This document shows, piece by piece, positions 38,244 to 46,601 of a stretch of DNA of 64,000 bases. This DNA is from Comamonas sp. BIGb0152. GTDB lineage: Bacteria > Pseudomonadota > Gammaproteobacteria > Burkholderiales > Burkholderiaceae_C. Position numbers and translations under genes: made by a program. The stretch covers positions 62,001-126,000 of the forward strand of contig NZ_JANUDY010000010.1 of NCBI RefSeq assembly GCF_024809975.1. The letters are read 5' to 3'. Position 1 is the stretch's first letter; every line of letters starts with the position of its first letter. The notes beneath the pieces were generated by a model that did no database searches, had not been told where the DNA came from, and saw only the letters and a program-made list of their open reading frames with translations.

Positions 38244-38301
38244 CATGTGCTTTGCTGTCGCGGCAGCGCGTGCTGCCGAGGGGGCGACAGCAAAGCACAT
38301 G
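38244..38301. repeat. Long perfect inverted repeat in tadV-rcpC leader
   Basis: CATGTGCTTTGCTGTCGC (38244-38261) is matched perfectly by its reverse complement at 38284-38301: an 18-base stem. Inside is a second stem, CGGCAGC (38261-38267) with GCTGCCG (38272-38278). There is no T-run on the coding strand, so it is not a classical terminator for the flp-tadV transcript. It may protect the 3' end of a short flp-tadV mRNA, block the rcpC ribosome site region, or be a relic of a small mobile element. Confidence 0.75.
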
Positions 38302-38338
38302 AAAAAGGGCGGAGGGTTGAGGCGCATGCGTGTCGTCC

Positions 38339-38911
38339 TTAGCCGTGCAGAGGGCCTGTGTTGCGCAGCAGCAGCACGATGGCAACCAGGGCCATATAGC
38401 CGGCGTAAGGAATGCTGCGCACTGGGCCGCGTGCCGGCTGGCCTGTTGCGGTAGTTTCTGCGCCGGTGGCAGTGGCGGGTTGCAGCAGCGGTGCCCAGCG
38501 CAGCGGCAGCCTAGCCTGCAGCATGGCCCCTTGGGGGCTGCGAGCCAGACTGCGCCAGCCCAGCACCGCCATGCCATGCAGACCGGCCAGCAAGCTGGCA
38601 CCCAGCCAGATCACCAGCAGATGGGCGGACAGCCCAAACCAGAGACCGGCCACTGCGGCAAACTTGACATCGCCCGCACCCATCCAGCGGATGGCATAGA
38701 GCGGCAGCAAGGCGGCAAACGCGACCGCCATCCCCGCCAGCCCTTGCCAGGCCAGCAGATCCAGCGGTTGCGCACCCCCGAACAGCGCTACCAGACCCGT
38801 TCCCAGGCCCAGCAGCACCATCCAGTTGCGCACCTTGCGGCTGCGCAGGTCCATGACGGCTATGGCGATAAGCCATAGCAGCAGGAGCCAGGTGAAGGCA
38901 GTGGTTGCCAC
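38339..38911 (-). CDS. tadV: Prepilin peptidase TadV/CpaA
   Basis: 190 aa membrane protein with about six helices, shorter than PilD and without its cytoplasmic N-terminal Cys domain, as usual for TadV. Catalytic aspartates: one in AIAVMDLRSRKVRN (near residue 21) and the second in the GxGD motif (MGAGDVKFAA, near residue 79). It cleaves the Flp prepilin and TadE-type pseudopilins. It starts 10 bases after flp. Confidence 0.92.
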   Translation of the reverse strand: MATTAFTWLLLLWLIAIAVMDLRSRKVRNWMVLLGLGTGLVALFGGAQPLDLLAWQGLAGMAVAFAALLPLYAIRWMGAGDVKFAAVAGLWFGLSAHLLVIWLGASLLAGLHGMAVLGWRSLARSPQGAMLQARLPLRWAPLLQPATATGAETTATGQPARGPVRSIPYAGYMALVAIVLLLRNTGPLHG

Positions 38912-38921
38912 GGCTGATCGC

Positions 38922-39101
38922 TCAGGGTGCGCTCACTCCGGACAGCGCGTCGCTGATATAGCCAAACAAGGTGTTCAGACTGCCTCCCATGGTGGTCAGC
39001 ACTGCGATGATGGCCACTGAGATCAGCCCCGCAATCAACCCATACTCAATGGCGGTCGCGCCTTCTTCATCGTTCCAGAAGTTTTTGATGATGTTGGTCA
39101 T
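38922..39101 (-). CDS. flp: Flp/Fap-family type IVb pilin
   Basis: 59 aa from ATG 39101, preferred to ATG 39113 because GGAG lies just before it. Prepilin pattern DEEG|ATAIEYGLIAGLI: cleavage after Gly14, Glu19 (+5) and Tyr20, then a hydrophobic helix and a short Gly/Ser-rich tail. It is the major subunit of the Flp pilus used for adherence and biofilm. It is the first gene of the Tad locus and sits just downstream of a strong terminator-like hairpin. Confidence 0.95.
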   Translation of the reverse strand: MTNIIKNFWNDEEGATAIEYGLIAGLISVAIIAVLTTMGGSLNTLFGYISDALSGVSAP

Positions 39102-39129
39102 GATGCTCTCCATTTACATAGCCCAGCTG

Positions 39130-39167
39130 AAAAACAGTGGCAGGCGTGGGCAAGCGCCTGTCGCTGT
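39130..39167 (-). terminator. Terminator (or attenuator) between tolC-like gene and flp
   Basis: Minus-strand reading: ACAG (39167-39164), mismatched three bases, CAGGCG, 8-base loop, CGCCTG, three bases, CTGT, then TTTTT (39134-39130). It ends 28 bases before the flp start and 24 bases after the tolC-like stop, leaving little room for a promoter between hairpin and gene. Confidence 0.7.
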
Positions 39168-39190
39168 GGAAACCTGTACCTCGTCTGCCG

Positions 39191-40960
39191 CTACCAGCGC
39201 AGCGCGCTGGCAGCACCGGGGCTTGGCAGCTGTTTGAGTAGCTGCGTGTCCCAGCGGTGGTCCAGGCGCAGCGGCAGGCGCTGCGCCGTCAAAACAGGGG
39301 GGGCGGGGTAGGGGGGGCTGGGCCGGGCAGGGGCTGCGCGGCTGCTGGCCAGGGGCGCAGTGCCAGGGCTGTAAAGGGGACGCTGCGCCGTGGCAGGCGC
39401 GGGGGCATGGGGAGCGTGCTGGGCAAAGAGCTGGTCCAGCCAGTGTTCGGGCAAGTCGCGGGGCAGCAACTGGCCGGTGGTGCGGGTCAGGCGCAATTCG
39501 TTGATGCGCTGGTCATACATGGCGTCGGCGGCGTCCAGCATCAAACGCTGCACATCGAGCTGGGCATCGAGCACCTGCGACAGGTTGCCCCGGCCCACTT
39601 CCATCAGGCGCCGGTAACCGTCAAAGGCGGCGCTGGCTTCGCGCACGGCATCGCGCAGCTGCACTTCGCGCTCGCGCCCAGCCTGCCAGCGGCCCCAGGC
39701 GGACGAGGCGGCCTCATGCACCTGGCGGCGCACCGCCTCTTGCTGGGCCTGCTGGGCTTGCAGCTCGCTGATGGCCTTGAGGATGCGGTCGCGCAGCTCA
39801 AAGCCATTGCCAAAGTTCCAGTTCAGCTCCACCCCGTAGCGCGTGCCTTCGGTGTAGAGCACGCTCTTGGGGTCGCGGGTGTGCGATACCACGGCAGCCA
39901 CGGTGGGCCAGCGCTGGGCCTTGCTGCGGTCGACCTCGGCCTGGGCGCGCTCGATCAGGTGTCCGATTTCGCGCAGCTCGGCGCTTTGGTCTTCGGCCGC
40001 CATCAGCGCGGCTTGCTCGTTGCTGGGCACCCAGAACGTCGGCACCTGGGGCGCGGGCAGCCAGGCGAGGCTGGGGATGTAGTTGAAGTAACGGGTAAAG
40101 CGGGCCTGCGCATCGATGCGCTGGGCCTGCAACGCATTTTGCTGGGCCAGCGCGCTGGCGCGGCGCGAGGCTGCCTGGCGCAAATCATTGCGGCCTACTG
40201 CGCCCAGCTCGGCGCGGCGCTCTTCGACCCTGGCCAGATGGCCGATGATGTCGGCGGATTCGGCGGCGATGCGGGACTTGGTCTCAAAGCGGTGCAGCTC
40301 CAAGAGTGCCGACAGGGCTTCGAGCAGCACGTTTTGGCGTGTGGTGTAGAGGGCACTGCCTTGCGCCGCTTCCATCGACTGCGCCGACTGGATGCCGGCA
40401 CTGATGGCGCCGCCATCGAGCAGGTTCATGCGCACTTCGGCATTCACCGCCGTGTATGAGCTGCGCCGCCCGCCCTGGGGCAGGGCCGCATTGCCGGCCG
40501 AGGTGCCCAGCTTGAACGTGGGCCAGCGTGCGCCTTCGGCCGTATGGGTGTCGTAGCCCGCAGATTCAACCGCGGCGCGTGCCTTGCGCACATCGGGGTG
40601 CTCGCTCAGCATGGTGTAGAGCGCGCCCAGCAACTGCTGCTGTGCCGATTTGCCTGCCAAGGTGCTGGGGGTGAGCTTGGGTGCCAGCTGCAGAGAGGGG
40701 CCGGCGGGGGCAGAGCGGGCGGCGGCTGGCGCTGCATCCGCATGGCCCGGGGCATCGGCGCGCTGCACGCGCAGCGGCATCTCCAGCACCGGCATGGTAT
40801 CGGCCTGCTCGGTGCCGGGCAGGGGCGCCGTGCCGTCAGAAAAGCCCTGGGCCTGCAGCTCGCCGCTGGACACGGCCAGCGCCAGCGCGCACAGCAGGCT
40901 GCGGACCGAGGGGCCTGCAGCGCCGGGGCGGGGTGGGGGGGCAAAGAGGTGCATGTGCAT
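39191..40960 (-). CDS. TolC-family outer-membrane channel of type I secretion system
   Basis: 589 aa. Signal peptide (LLCALALAVSSGELQAQ), a Pro/Ala-rich segment to about residue 95, then two OEP repeats with long coiled coils (ALYTMLSEHPDVRKARAAVESAGYDTHTAEG near residue 110-140; LLEALSALLELHRFETKSRIAAES; REASAAFDGYRRLMEVGRGNLSQVLDAQ). A Pro-rich C-terminal tail of about 90 residues is extra to typical TolC. It makes the outer-membrane duct for the ABC/HlyD pair just upstream, from which it is three bases apart. Similar to LapE/TolC channels of adhesin exporters. Confidence 0.88.
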   Translation of the reverse strand: MHMHLFAPPPRPGAAGPSVRSLLCALALAVSSGELQAQGFSDGTAPLPGTEQADTMPVLEMPLRVQRADAPGHADAAPAAARSAPAGPSLQLAPKLTPSTLAGKSAQQQLLGALYTMLSEHPDVRKARAAVESAGYDTHTAEGARWPTFKLGTSAGNAALPQGGRRSSYTAVNAEVRMNLLDGGAISAGIQSAQSMEAAQGSALYTTRQNVLLEALSALLELHRFETKSRIAAESADIIGHLARVEERRAELGAVGRNDLRQAASRRASALAQQNALQAQRIDAQARFTRYFNYIPSLAWLPAPQVPTFWVPSNEQAALMAAEDQSAELREIGHLIERAQAEVDRSKAQRWPTVAAVVSHTRDPKSVLYTEGTRYGVELNWNFGNGFELRDRILKAISELQAQQAQQEAVRRQVHEAASSAWGRWQAGREREVQLRDAVREASAAFDGYRRLMEVGRGNLSQVLDAQLDVQRLMLDAADAMYDQRINELRLTRTTGQLLPRDLPEHWLDQLFAQHAPHAPAPATAQRPLYSPGTAPLASSRAAPARPSPPYPAPPVLTAQRLPLRLDHRWDTQLLKQLPSPGAASALRW

Positions 40961-40963
40961 CGC

Positions 40964-42295
40964 TCAAGGCTCCCGGAAGGCTTCGCTCTGGATATGCAGC
41001 ACGGGGCGCAGCAAGTACCAGATAAAGGGTTCGCGCCCCAGCAACAGATCGAGCTCGGCCTGCATGCCGGTGGTGATGCGGTTGTCCGCACGGCCCACCC
41101 AGGGCTGGGCCAGGCTGGCCTGGATGCGGAAATACGAGGGCGAATCGGGCACGTTCGGGTCGTGGTCGGCATCGGCCGATACCAAGGTGACCTTGCCGGG
41201 CACAAAGCCGTAGCGCAGGTAGTCGTAAGCGCTGACCTTGGCCTTGGTGGCCTGGCCGGCGCGCACATAGCCCCGGTCGGCCGGGTTCAGGCGCGCCTCG
41301 ACGATGACCTCGTCCTTGTCAGGCACCACCTCCAAAATGGCCTCGCCGGGCTTGACCACCCAACCAGCGCCCGAGCTGCGCAGCCCTTTGACGACGCCGT
41401 CGGTCGGGGCCAGCACCACCGTGCGGCTGCGCTGGTTGCGGGCGCGGGCCAGGTCCTCGGTCAGGCTGAGCAGTTCGCGCTCGGTCTGGGCCAGCTCTTC
41501 GGAGGCACGGCGCCGGAACGCGCCCTGGGTTTCGAGGATCTTGGCCTGGGCCTGCTCGACCTTGGCGCGGTTGCTGACCAGGCTTTGCGTAGCGGCGGCC
41601 AGATCGGTGCGCACCAGGGTGAGGGCGCGCTGCTTGTCCAGCACTTCGAGCTGGCCGATCAGCTGCTCGGCAGCCAGTTGCCGGGCGATGGCCGCTTCTT
41701 GCTCATGCAGGGCCAGGCTGCTGCGCAGCCCATCGATGCGGGCCTGGCTTTGGGCCACATCGCCCCGGGCCTGCAGCAGCATGGCCTGGCTGGATGCCAG
41801 GCTGCCCTGGTACTCCAGCGCGCGTGAGGAGAAAGCCCCCAGCTCGGCGCGCACGATCTTGCTCTCCAGATCGCGGGGGAAATCTGTCGCCTTGAGGGCC
41901 TGGCCCTGGCTCTCGGCCGTCAGGCGGGTGCGGCTGGCCTGGGCGGTGGCGTTGCGGGCCGTCAACTGCTCCAGGTTCAGGCTGCTGCCGCCCAGGTCAA
42001 TCTCCAGCAGGGGCTCGCCCCGGCGGACTTCTTGGCCTTCCTTGATGTGCACGGTGGTGACAATGCCGCCTTCCAGATGTTGCACCGTCTGCACCCGGTC
42101 CGAGGGGATGACCTGGCCGCTGGCGACCACGACGTTCTCCACCGGGTAAAACAGGCCCACCATGACCAGCACCCCCAGGGCCGCCAGCAACAGACGGCGC
42201 TGGTTGCGGCCGGGCCGGGGCGTGCCGGGGGCGGCTGCGGGCTCCAGGTTTTGCAGCACCTGGGGCAGCTGGTGCAGTGCGCGGGGGGCGTTCAT
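40964..42295 (-). CDS. HlyD-family periplasmic adaptor of type I secretion system
   Basis: 443 aa. Short cytoplasmic N-terminus, one helix (LLLAALGVLVMVGLFYPV), lipoyl half-motifs (GQVIPSDRVQTVQHLEGGIV; GAGWVVKPGEAILEVVP), a long coiled-coil hairpin (residues 120-280) and a beta barrel with the HlyD C-terminal signature (VPGKVTLVSADADHDP ... SYFRIQASL). Links the ABC protein to the TolC-like channel. Its ATG overlaps the ABC stop (ATGA). Confidence 0.92.
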   Translation of the reverse strand: MNAPRALHQLPQVLQNLEPAAAPGTPRPGRNQRRLLLAALGVLVMVGLFYPVENVVVASGQVIPSDRVQTVQHLEGGIVTTVHIKEGQEVRRGEPLLEIDLGGSSLNLEQLTARNATAQASRTRLTAESQGQALKATDFPRDLESKIVRAELGAFSSRALEYQGSLASSQAMLLQARGDVAQSQARIDGLRSSLALHEQEAAIARQLAAEQLIGQLEVLDKQRALTLVRTDLAAATQSLVSNRAKVEQAQAKILETQGAFRRRASEELAQTERELLSLTEDLARARNQRSRTVVLAPTDGVVKGLRSSGAGWVVKPGEAILEVVPDKDEVIVEARLNPADRGYVRAGQATKAKVSAYDYLRYGFVPGKVTLVSADADHDPNVPDSPSYFRIQASLAQPWVGRADNRITTGMQAELDLLLGREPFIWYLLRPVLHIQSEAFREP

Positions 42296-44145
42296 GATGC
42301 CAGCTCCTCACGCAGGGCCGGGCCGGCGGGCGCCGAGGGCGCTGCCTGCGCTGCGGCGGCGTTGGCTGCGGGCTTGCTGCTGACGCCAAAAAGCAAGGGC
42401 AGCATCTGCTCGGGCTTGCCCTGGTCCACCTGGCCGTCGCCGCGCACATGGTAGATGTGCTGGGCGAGCGAGGCCACCCGCAGCGAATGGGTGACGATGA
42501 TGACGGTGTGCTTGCTGGCAATCTGGCGCAAGGTTTGCAGCAGGGTCGTTTCGCTCTCGAAATCCAGGTCGTTGCTTGGCTCATCGAGGATGAGCACCGA
42601 GGGGTTGCGCAAAAACAGCTGGGCCAGGCCCAGTTTGCGCAGCTCGCCGGCCGACAGGCCTGCACCCCCTTCACCCAGCACGGTTTGGTAGCCCTGGGGC
42701 AGGCGGCTGATAAAGCCGTGTGCACCCGACAGCTGGCAGGCGGCGAGGATCTGGCCGTCATCGGCATCGGGGCTGACCATGCGCAGAATATCTACGATGG
42801 GGCCGCTGAACCAGTAGGTTTGTTGGGCGAGGCAGCCCACCCAGCGGCCCAGGTCGTTGCGCGGGAACTGCGCCATGTCGTACTCGTCGATCGAGATCGT
42901 GCCCTGGGTGGGCTGGTACAGGCCGGCAAGCAGCTTGGCCAAGGTGGATTTGCCCGCGCCATTGCGGCCCAGGATGGCATGGATGCCGCCCGGTCCGATC
43001 TGCAGCGAGACCTGGTCCAGCGCCAGATGGCCCGAAGGGTACTGGAAGCTGGCCTGCTCCAGACGGAACACACCACGCGGGCGGGGCAGGGCGATGCGCT
43101 GGCTCTCGGGCTCCAGCGGTTCTTGCAAGACCGCTTGCAGGCGGGCGGTGGCCTCGTTGGCGCGGGCCAGCGAGCGCCAGTTGCTGGCCAGCTGGGCAAT
43201 CGGGCCCAGGGCCTTGCCCGACAGCAGGTTCACCGCCATCAGGCTGCCGATGCTCATCCACTGCGCATTGATGGCCAAGGCACCCACAGTGATGACGGCC
43301 ACCGAGAACAGGGTCAGCAACACATGGCTGCTTTCCTTGGCGTTCTCCATCTCGCCGTTTTTCTCAAAGCTCTCTGCCAACCAGCGGTCGTAACCCGATT
43401 GCCAGGCCTGCTGGGCGGCGGCGTCGTAGCCCAGCACTTTGAGCGTGGCGCGGGCATTGCAGATCTCCGCCGTGCCCCGGTCGAGCTGGCGCGCCTGCTC
43501 CACTTCTTCCACCCGGCCACTGCGCACCTCGTCAGCCCACCACCAGGCCAGCACGCCTAGAACAAGCATGGCGACGACAATCACCGGCAGCACGGGCCAG
43601 GCGATGATGCCGATGACCACCAGCGCCAGCAGCGCCATCGGCAAATCCAGCACCGACGAGGCCACCCCGCCGGAGATGCAGGAGCGCATGGAGCCCACAT
43701 CGCGGAACAATTGCAGCCACTGGGTGGATGAGCGCTGCTCCAGGCTGAGCAGCGGGTGACCGAGCATGGCGCGCATCAGGCTTTGCGAGACCTCGCGGTC
43801 AATCGTGGCGCCGGCTTCGCGCAGGGCTCGGGCACGCCTGCGGCGCAGGTACAGCTCTAGTGCCAACATGCACAGCACGCCGGCGACCATGGCCGTGAGC
43901 GTGGCAATGCCGCCACGCGAGATGACGCGGTTGTAGACCTGCAGCAAGAAGATGGAGGGCAACAGGCCCAGCAAGCTGATGGGCAGTGACAGCCAGGCGG
44001 CCTGGTGCAAATGGCCTTTGGCATGGGTAAAGGAGGTCGCGATGGCAGAGGCGAACGGGCTGGCCGTTGCCGCTTCGGCCTCCTGGGCCTGCACCGAGGC
44101 ATCGGTGCGGGGCACCAATGCACGGGGTAACAGGTATTCAATCAT
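42292..44145 (-). CDS. Type I secretion ABC transporter (PrtD/LapB-like)
   Basis: 617 aa from ATG 44145, seven bases after GGGAGAG. A 70-residue N-terminal region with no C39 peptidase motif is followed by a six-helix exporter domain (SLPISLLGLLPSIFLLQVYN; SVLDLPMALLALVVIGIIA) and an ATPase domain: Walker A GRNGAGKS, signature LSAGELRKL (degenerate LSGGQ), Walker B VLILDEPSND, switch His in VTHSLR. It exports unfolded substrates with C-terminal signals. The giant repeat protein 2.5 kb upstream on the same strand is the obvious candidate substrate (inference). Confidence 0.92.
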   Translation of the reverse strand: MIEYLLPRALVPRTDASVQAQEAEAATASPFASAIATSFTHAKGHLHQAAWLSLPISLLGLLPSIFLLQVYNRVISRGGIATLTAMVAGVLCMLALELYLRRRRARALREAGATIDREVSQSLMRAMLGHPLLSLEQRSSTQWLQLFRDVGSMRSCISGGVASSVLDLPMALLALVVIGIIAWPVLPVIVVAMLVLGVLAWWWADEVRSGRVEEVEQARQLDRGTAEICNARATLKVLGYDAAAQQAWQSGYDRWLAESFEKNGEMENAKESSHVLLTLFSVAVITVGALAINAQWMSIGSLMAVNLLSGKALGPIAQLASNWRSLARANEATARLQAVLQEPLEPESQRIALPRPRGVFRLEQASFQYPSGHLALDQVSLQIGPGGIHAILGRNGAGKSTLAKLLAGLYQPTQGTISIDEYDMAQFPRNDLGRWVGCLAQQTYWFSGPIVDILRMVSPDADDGQILAACQLSGAHGFISRLPQGYQTVLGEGGAGLSAGELRKLGLAQLFLRNPSVLILDEPSNDLDFESETTLLQTLRQIASKHTVIIVTHSLRVASLAQHIYHVRGDGQVDQGKPEQMLPLLFGVSSKPAANAAAAQAAPSAPAGPALREELAS

Positions 44146-44456
44146 GATGGTCTCTCCCAATTCCACTCAGCAACGTTACAGTTCCGCTGCGCAACAAACC
44201 TATTTTTTTTATTGATTTTTGTTATTAACTCAAAAACACAAACTCTTGCTGCATAGGCATTTTTGCCATTCTGCTTTGATTTTCATCAAACATATCCCGA
44301 ATGAACGATCGTAAGAAATTGTATTTTTTTATGACAAATCTAATTTGGGCAGTTAGTAAATATAGTGCTGGTATAAAAAATCATTCAACAAAGCTATTGG
44401 GATTAATTGCCGTGTTGAAACTGTTTAAATGTTCAACAAAATAAATAAATTGCCAT
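44146..44456. promoter_or_regulatory. AT-rich promoter region of type I secretion operon
   Basis: 311 bases with no gene, strongly AT-rich (T8 run near 44204, several A/T tracts). AACGTTAC at 44172-44179 resembles half of the palindromic motif at 51602 and 54789 (reverse orientation) but lies close to the start codon. TGTTGAA (44413-44419) and TTCAACA (44432-44438) form a weak dyad just after the upstream gene's stop. I cannot place -35/-10 boxes. Confidence 0.5.
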
Positions 44457-45986
44457 TCAGAAATCTAATAGTTGCGGTACAAAAATACTCTGAATCCATT
44501 GGTACACACACCAGTTGCTGGCCTGCTGCGGGTCTGCAAGCGCAAAGCGCTCGATAAATGCCGTGCTGGCCCGGGTGTCGGGCGGCAGAAACATGGCGGT
44601 TTCCGGGCGAATTCTTTGCGGCAAGCTGGCCTGCAGCGGCTGGCGCAGCGATGCGAGCCAGCTGCTGCTTTGCAGGTGGCGGCGGGCGCCCGCCAAGCCG
44701 GGCTGCAAAGCCAACTCGGCCACGGCAATCACCGTCCAATCCGGCTCCGGCGCGGGCACGCCCCCGTGTGCCAGCAGGTGCCACTGCAGCCAGTGGCGTG
44801 TCATCGCCTCCAACGGGGCGAAGTCTTGTGCGGCAATACCGGCGTCTGCTTGCGTTGGGTCCAGGCCAGGGGCTGGGCTGGCGCTGCCCGCTGCCAGGCT
44901 GTCCGCATAGGCCGCTTGCGCCACCAGGTGCCAGGCGGCAGCCGGATCAGCGCGGGCGATGGGCTGCAAGGGCGGGCTTTGCCGCCCCGCACTTTGCCTG
45001 GCCAGTTGCGCCAGCAGTGGCAGCACGGGGTCTGCCCGCTCGCCACGCTGGTGCTGTGCGTAGCGGGCCAGGACCAGCAGGCACAGTGCATGGGTCAGCG
45101 GCTGGGCCTGGGACGCCAGTGGCGACTGCGGCGGCTGCGGCTCGATCTGCTGGCACAGCTGCTGGGCGGCCCTGGCCAGCAACTGCGCCAGCCCCCGCTG
45201 CGCCGCCGCCGCCTGGCCCAGGTGCTGCTGCACCAGCAGCAGGGCATAGAGCCGGGCACACAAGGCCTGCACATGTGCGCTGTCCCCTTGGCTCTGGGCT
45301 GGTACCGGCGCTGCCAGCGCCTGCAGCACCACCAGGCTGGCCTCGGCATGTGCCTCAGCGGTAGCGGCATCGCTGCGGGGAAGGCTGGCGAGCTGGCCCT
45401 CGCTGCTCAAAAACAGCCCCTGGAGCTGGAGCAACCAGTGGGGGCGGGGCGTGCGCGCAGCGCGCAGCGCGAGGCTGCGTTCCACGGCGGTCTGCGCCGA
45501 GCTTGCCGCCAAGCCGGCCTGGGGCGCCAGCAGCTGGACGGACTCCAGACTCTCGTCTGCGACCGCCCAGGCCGATGCCGCCTGCCGGTGGCTGGCAGAA
45601 ACGGGCACGCTATCCATCGCGCTGATCTCCAAGGGCCAGTCGACGCGCAGCTCCAGGCAATCGAGGCGGCGGCTCCAGGCCCACTGCCGCACCTGGGTGG
45701 TGCCCGCGCGCCAGGCCGCGGCCAGCGTGGGGCGGCGCACATAAAAGGTGGCTGCAGGCTCGCCCGGCGTTGATACGCTCATCAGCAAGATGCAGTCGGA
45801 GAAGGGCTCGGGCAAGGGGCTCAGGCGTGTCTTGAGGTAGTCCAGGCCCAGGGCCATCTGCTGGGCCAGACCGAGCTCCTTGCGCTGCGGGGATGCTTGT
45901 TGCGCCAACACAGGCCCTCCTGGGTGCGGGGTCAGACGAACGGCGGGGATGGGGGGCTGCGCGCCGCGCAGGCGGCCCGCAATCAA
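44457..45986 (-). CDS. Uncharacterised protein, paralogue of the protein at 53105-54583
   Basis: 509 aa, not recognised. It starts with TTG 45986, which overlaps the stop of the OmpA-like gene (TTGA), so translation is probably coupled. No signal peptide or membrane helix: likely cytoplasmic. Residues about 75-125 hold a compact domain, TFYVRRPTLAAAWRAGTTQV then RQWAWSRRLDCLELRVDW; the rest is mostly alpha-helical, Ala/Leu/Gln-rich (LCARLYALLLVQQHLGQAAA; ALCLLVLARYAQHQ) with a C-terminal block (PEPDWTVIAVAELALQPG; MFLPPDTRAS). All these blocks recur in order in the 492-aa protein. Both lie beside the secretion system and its substrate. Possible roles: chaperone or modifying enzyme for the exported protein (inference). 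Confidence 0.75.
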   Translation of the reverse strand: MIAGRLRGAQPPIPAVRLTPHPGGPVLAQQASPQRKELGLAQQMALGLDYLKTRLSPLPEPFSDCILLMSVSTPGEPAATFYVRRPTLAAAWRAGTTQVRQWAWSRRLDCLELRVDWPLEISAMDSVPVSASHRQAASAWAVADESLESVQLLAPQAGLAASSAQTAVERSLALRAARTPRPHWLLQLQGLFLSSEGQLASLPRSDAATAEAHAEASLVVLQALAAPVPAQSQGDSAHVQALCARLYALLLVQQHLGQAAAAQRGLAQLLARAAQQLCQQIEPQPPQSPLASQAQPLTHALCLLVLARYAQHQRGERADPVLPLLAQLARQSAGRQSPPLQPIARADPAAAWHLVAQAAYADSLAAGSASPAPGLDPTQADAGIAAQDFAPLEAMTRHWLQWHLLAHGGVPAPEPDWTVIAVAELALQPGLAGARRHLQSSSWLASLRQPLQASLPQRIRPETAMFLPPDTRASTAFIERFALADPQQASNWCVYQWIQSIFVPQLLDF

Positions 45987-46501
45987 CGGTATTCCAGCTC
46001 CACCCGGCGGTTGCGCTGGTGGGCCTCTTCGCTCTGGCCGGGGTCGGCCAGCCGCTCTTTGCCGTAACTGACGGCCTCGGTGCGTGCAGGATCAACGCCC
46101 AGAGTCTGCAAGCTGCTGCGCACCGACTCAGCGCGCTTTTGGCCCAGCGCCAGGTTGTACTCGATGCCGCCGCGCGCATCGGTGTGGCCCTGCAGGGTCA
46201 GTGACTGGCCGGGGTGGCTGCGCATCCAGCGCGCATGGCTCTCCAGAATGGGGCGGTCGGCGGGGCGCACGCTGTAGTCATCGAAGTCGAAATACACCAC
46301 ATGGGCGGTATCGGCAGGGCCTTTTTTGCCGGGCTGCGCGCTGGCCACCACGGGGGCCACGCCGGATTGGGCCGGTTCTGCGGCCGGTTTGGCCAGCGCG
46401 TAATGGTGTTCTGCGCGCTTGGAGCTGGTTGCGCTGGTGCCGCAGGCGGTCAAGCCGAAGGCCAGCCCTGCAGCGAGGCAAAGGGGTAGAAGTTTCAACA
46501 T
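45983..46501 (-). CDS. OmpA-like peptidoglycan-associated lipoprotein
   Basis: 172 aa from ATG 46501 (AGGA before it). Lipoprotein signal LGL-TACGTS type lipobox (FGLTACG) near residue 19; a linker; then an OmpA/Pal C-terminal domain: VVYFDFDDYSVRPADRPILE, LTLQGHTDARGGIEYNLALG, RAESVRSSLQTLGV, SYGKERLADPG, RNRRVELEY. The Asp and Arg that hold diaminopimelate are present (TDARG; NRRVEL). It tethers the outer membrane to peptidoglycan. It lies downstream of the giant repeat gene and is coupled to the orphan protein that follows, so it may be a dedicated anchor for the secreted protein; general Pal function is unlikely because no tol genes are near. Confidence 0.88.
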   Translation of the reverse strand: MLKLLPLCLAAGLAFGLTACGTSATSSKRAEHHYALAKPAAEPAQSGVAPVVASAQPGKKGPADTAHVVYFDFDDYSVRPADRPILESHARWMRSHPGQSLTLQGHTDARGGIEYNLALGQKRAESVRSSLQTLGVDPARTEAVSYGKERLADPGQSEEAHQRNRRVELEYR

Positions 46502-46522
46502 GGCAATCCTTGGTTGGGCCCC

Positions 46523-46548
46523 GCGCTTGCCTGTTGCCAGGCAAGCGC
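46523..46548 (-). terminator. Strong hairpin between adhesin gene and ompA-like gene
   Basis: GCGCTTGCCTG (46523-46533), loop TTGC, CAGGCAAGCGC (46538-46548): an 11-base perfect stem with no T-run. It may cut readthrough from the highly repetitive upstream gene or protect its mRNA end. Confidence 0.55.
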
Positions 46549-46601
46549 TGCGGACCCAGGGGCAGAAGGGGGTCACTGATCAGCGCTTGGCGCGCCTTGC
46601 A

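Noticed and set aside
39102..39190. Sigma-54 promoter (-24/-12) upstream of flp
   Set aside because: No GG-N10-GC arrangement in the expected strand and place; I also looked upstream of the ABC gene and found none.
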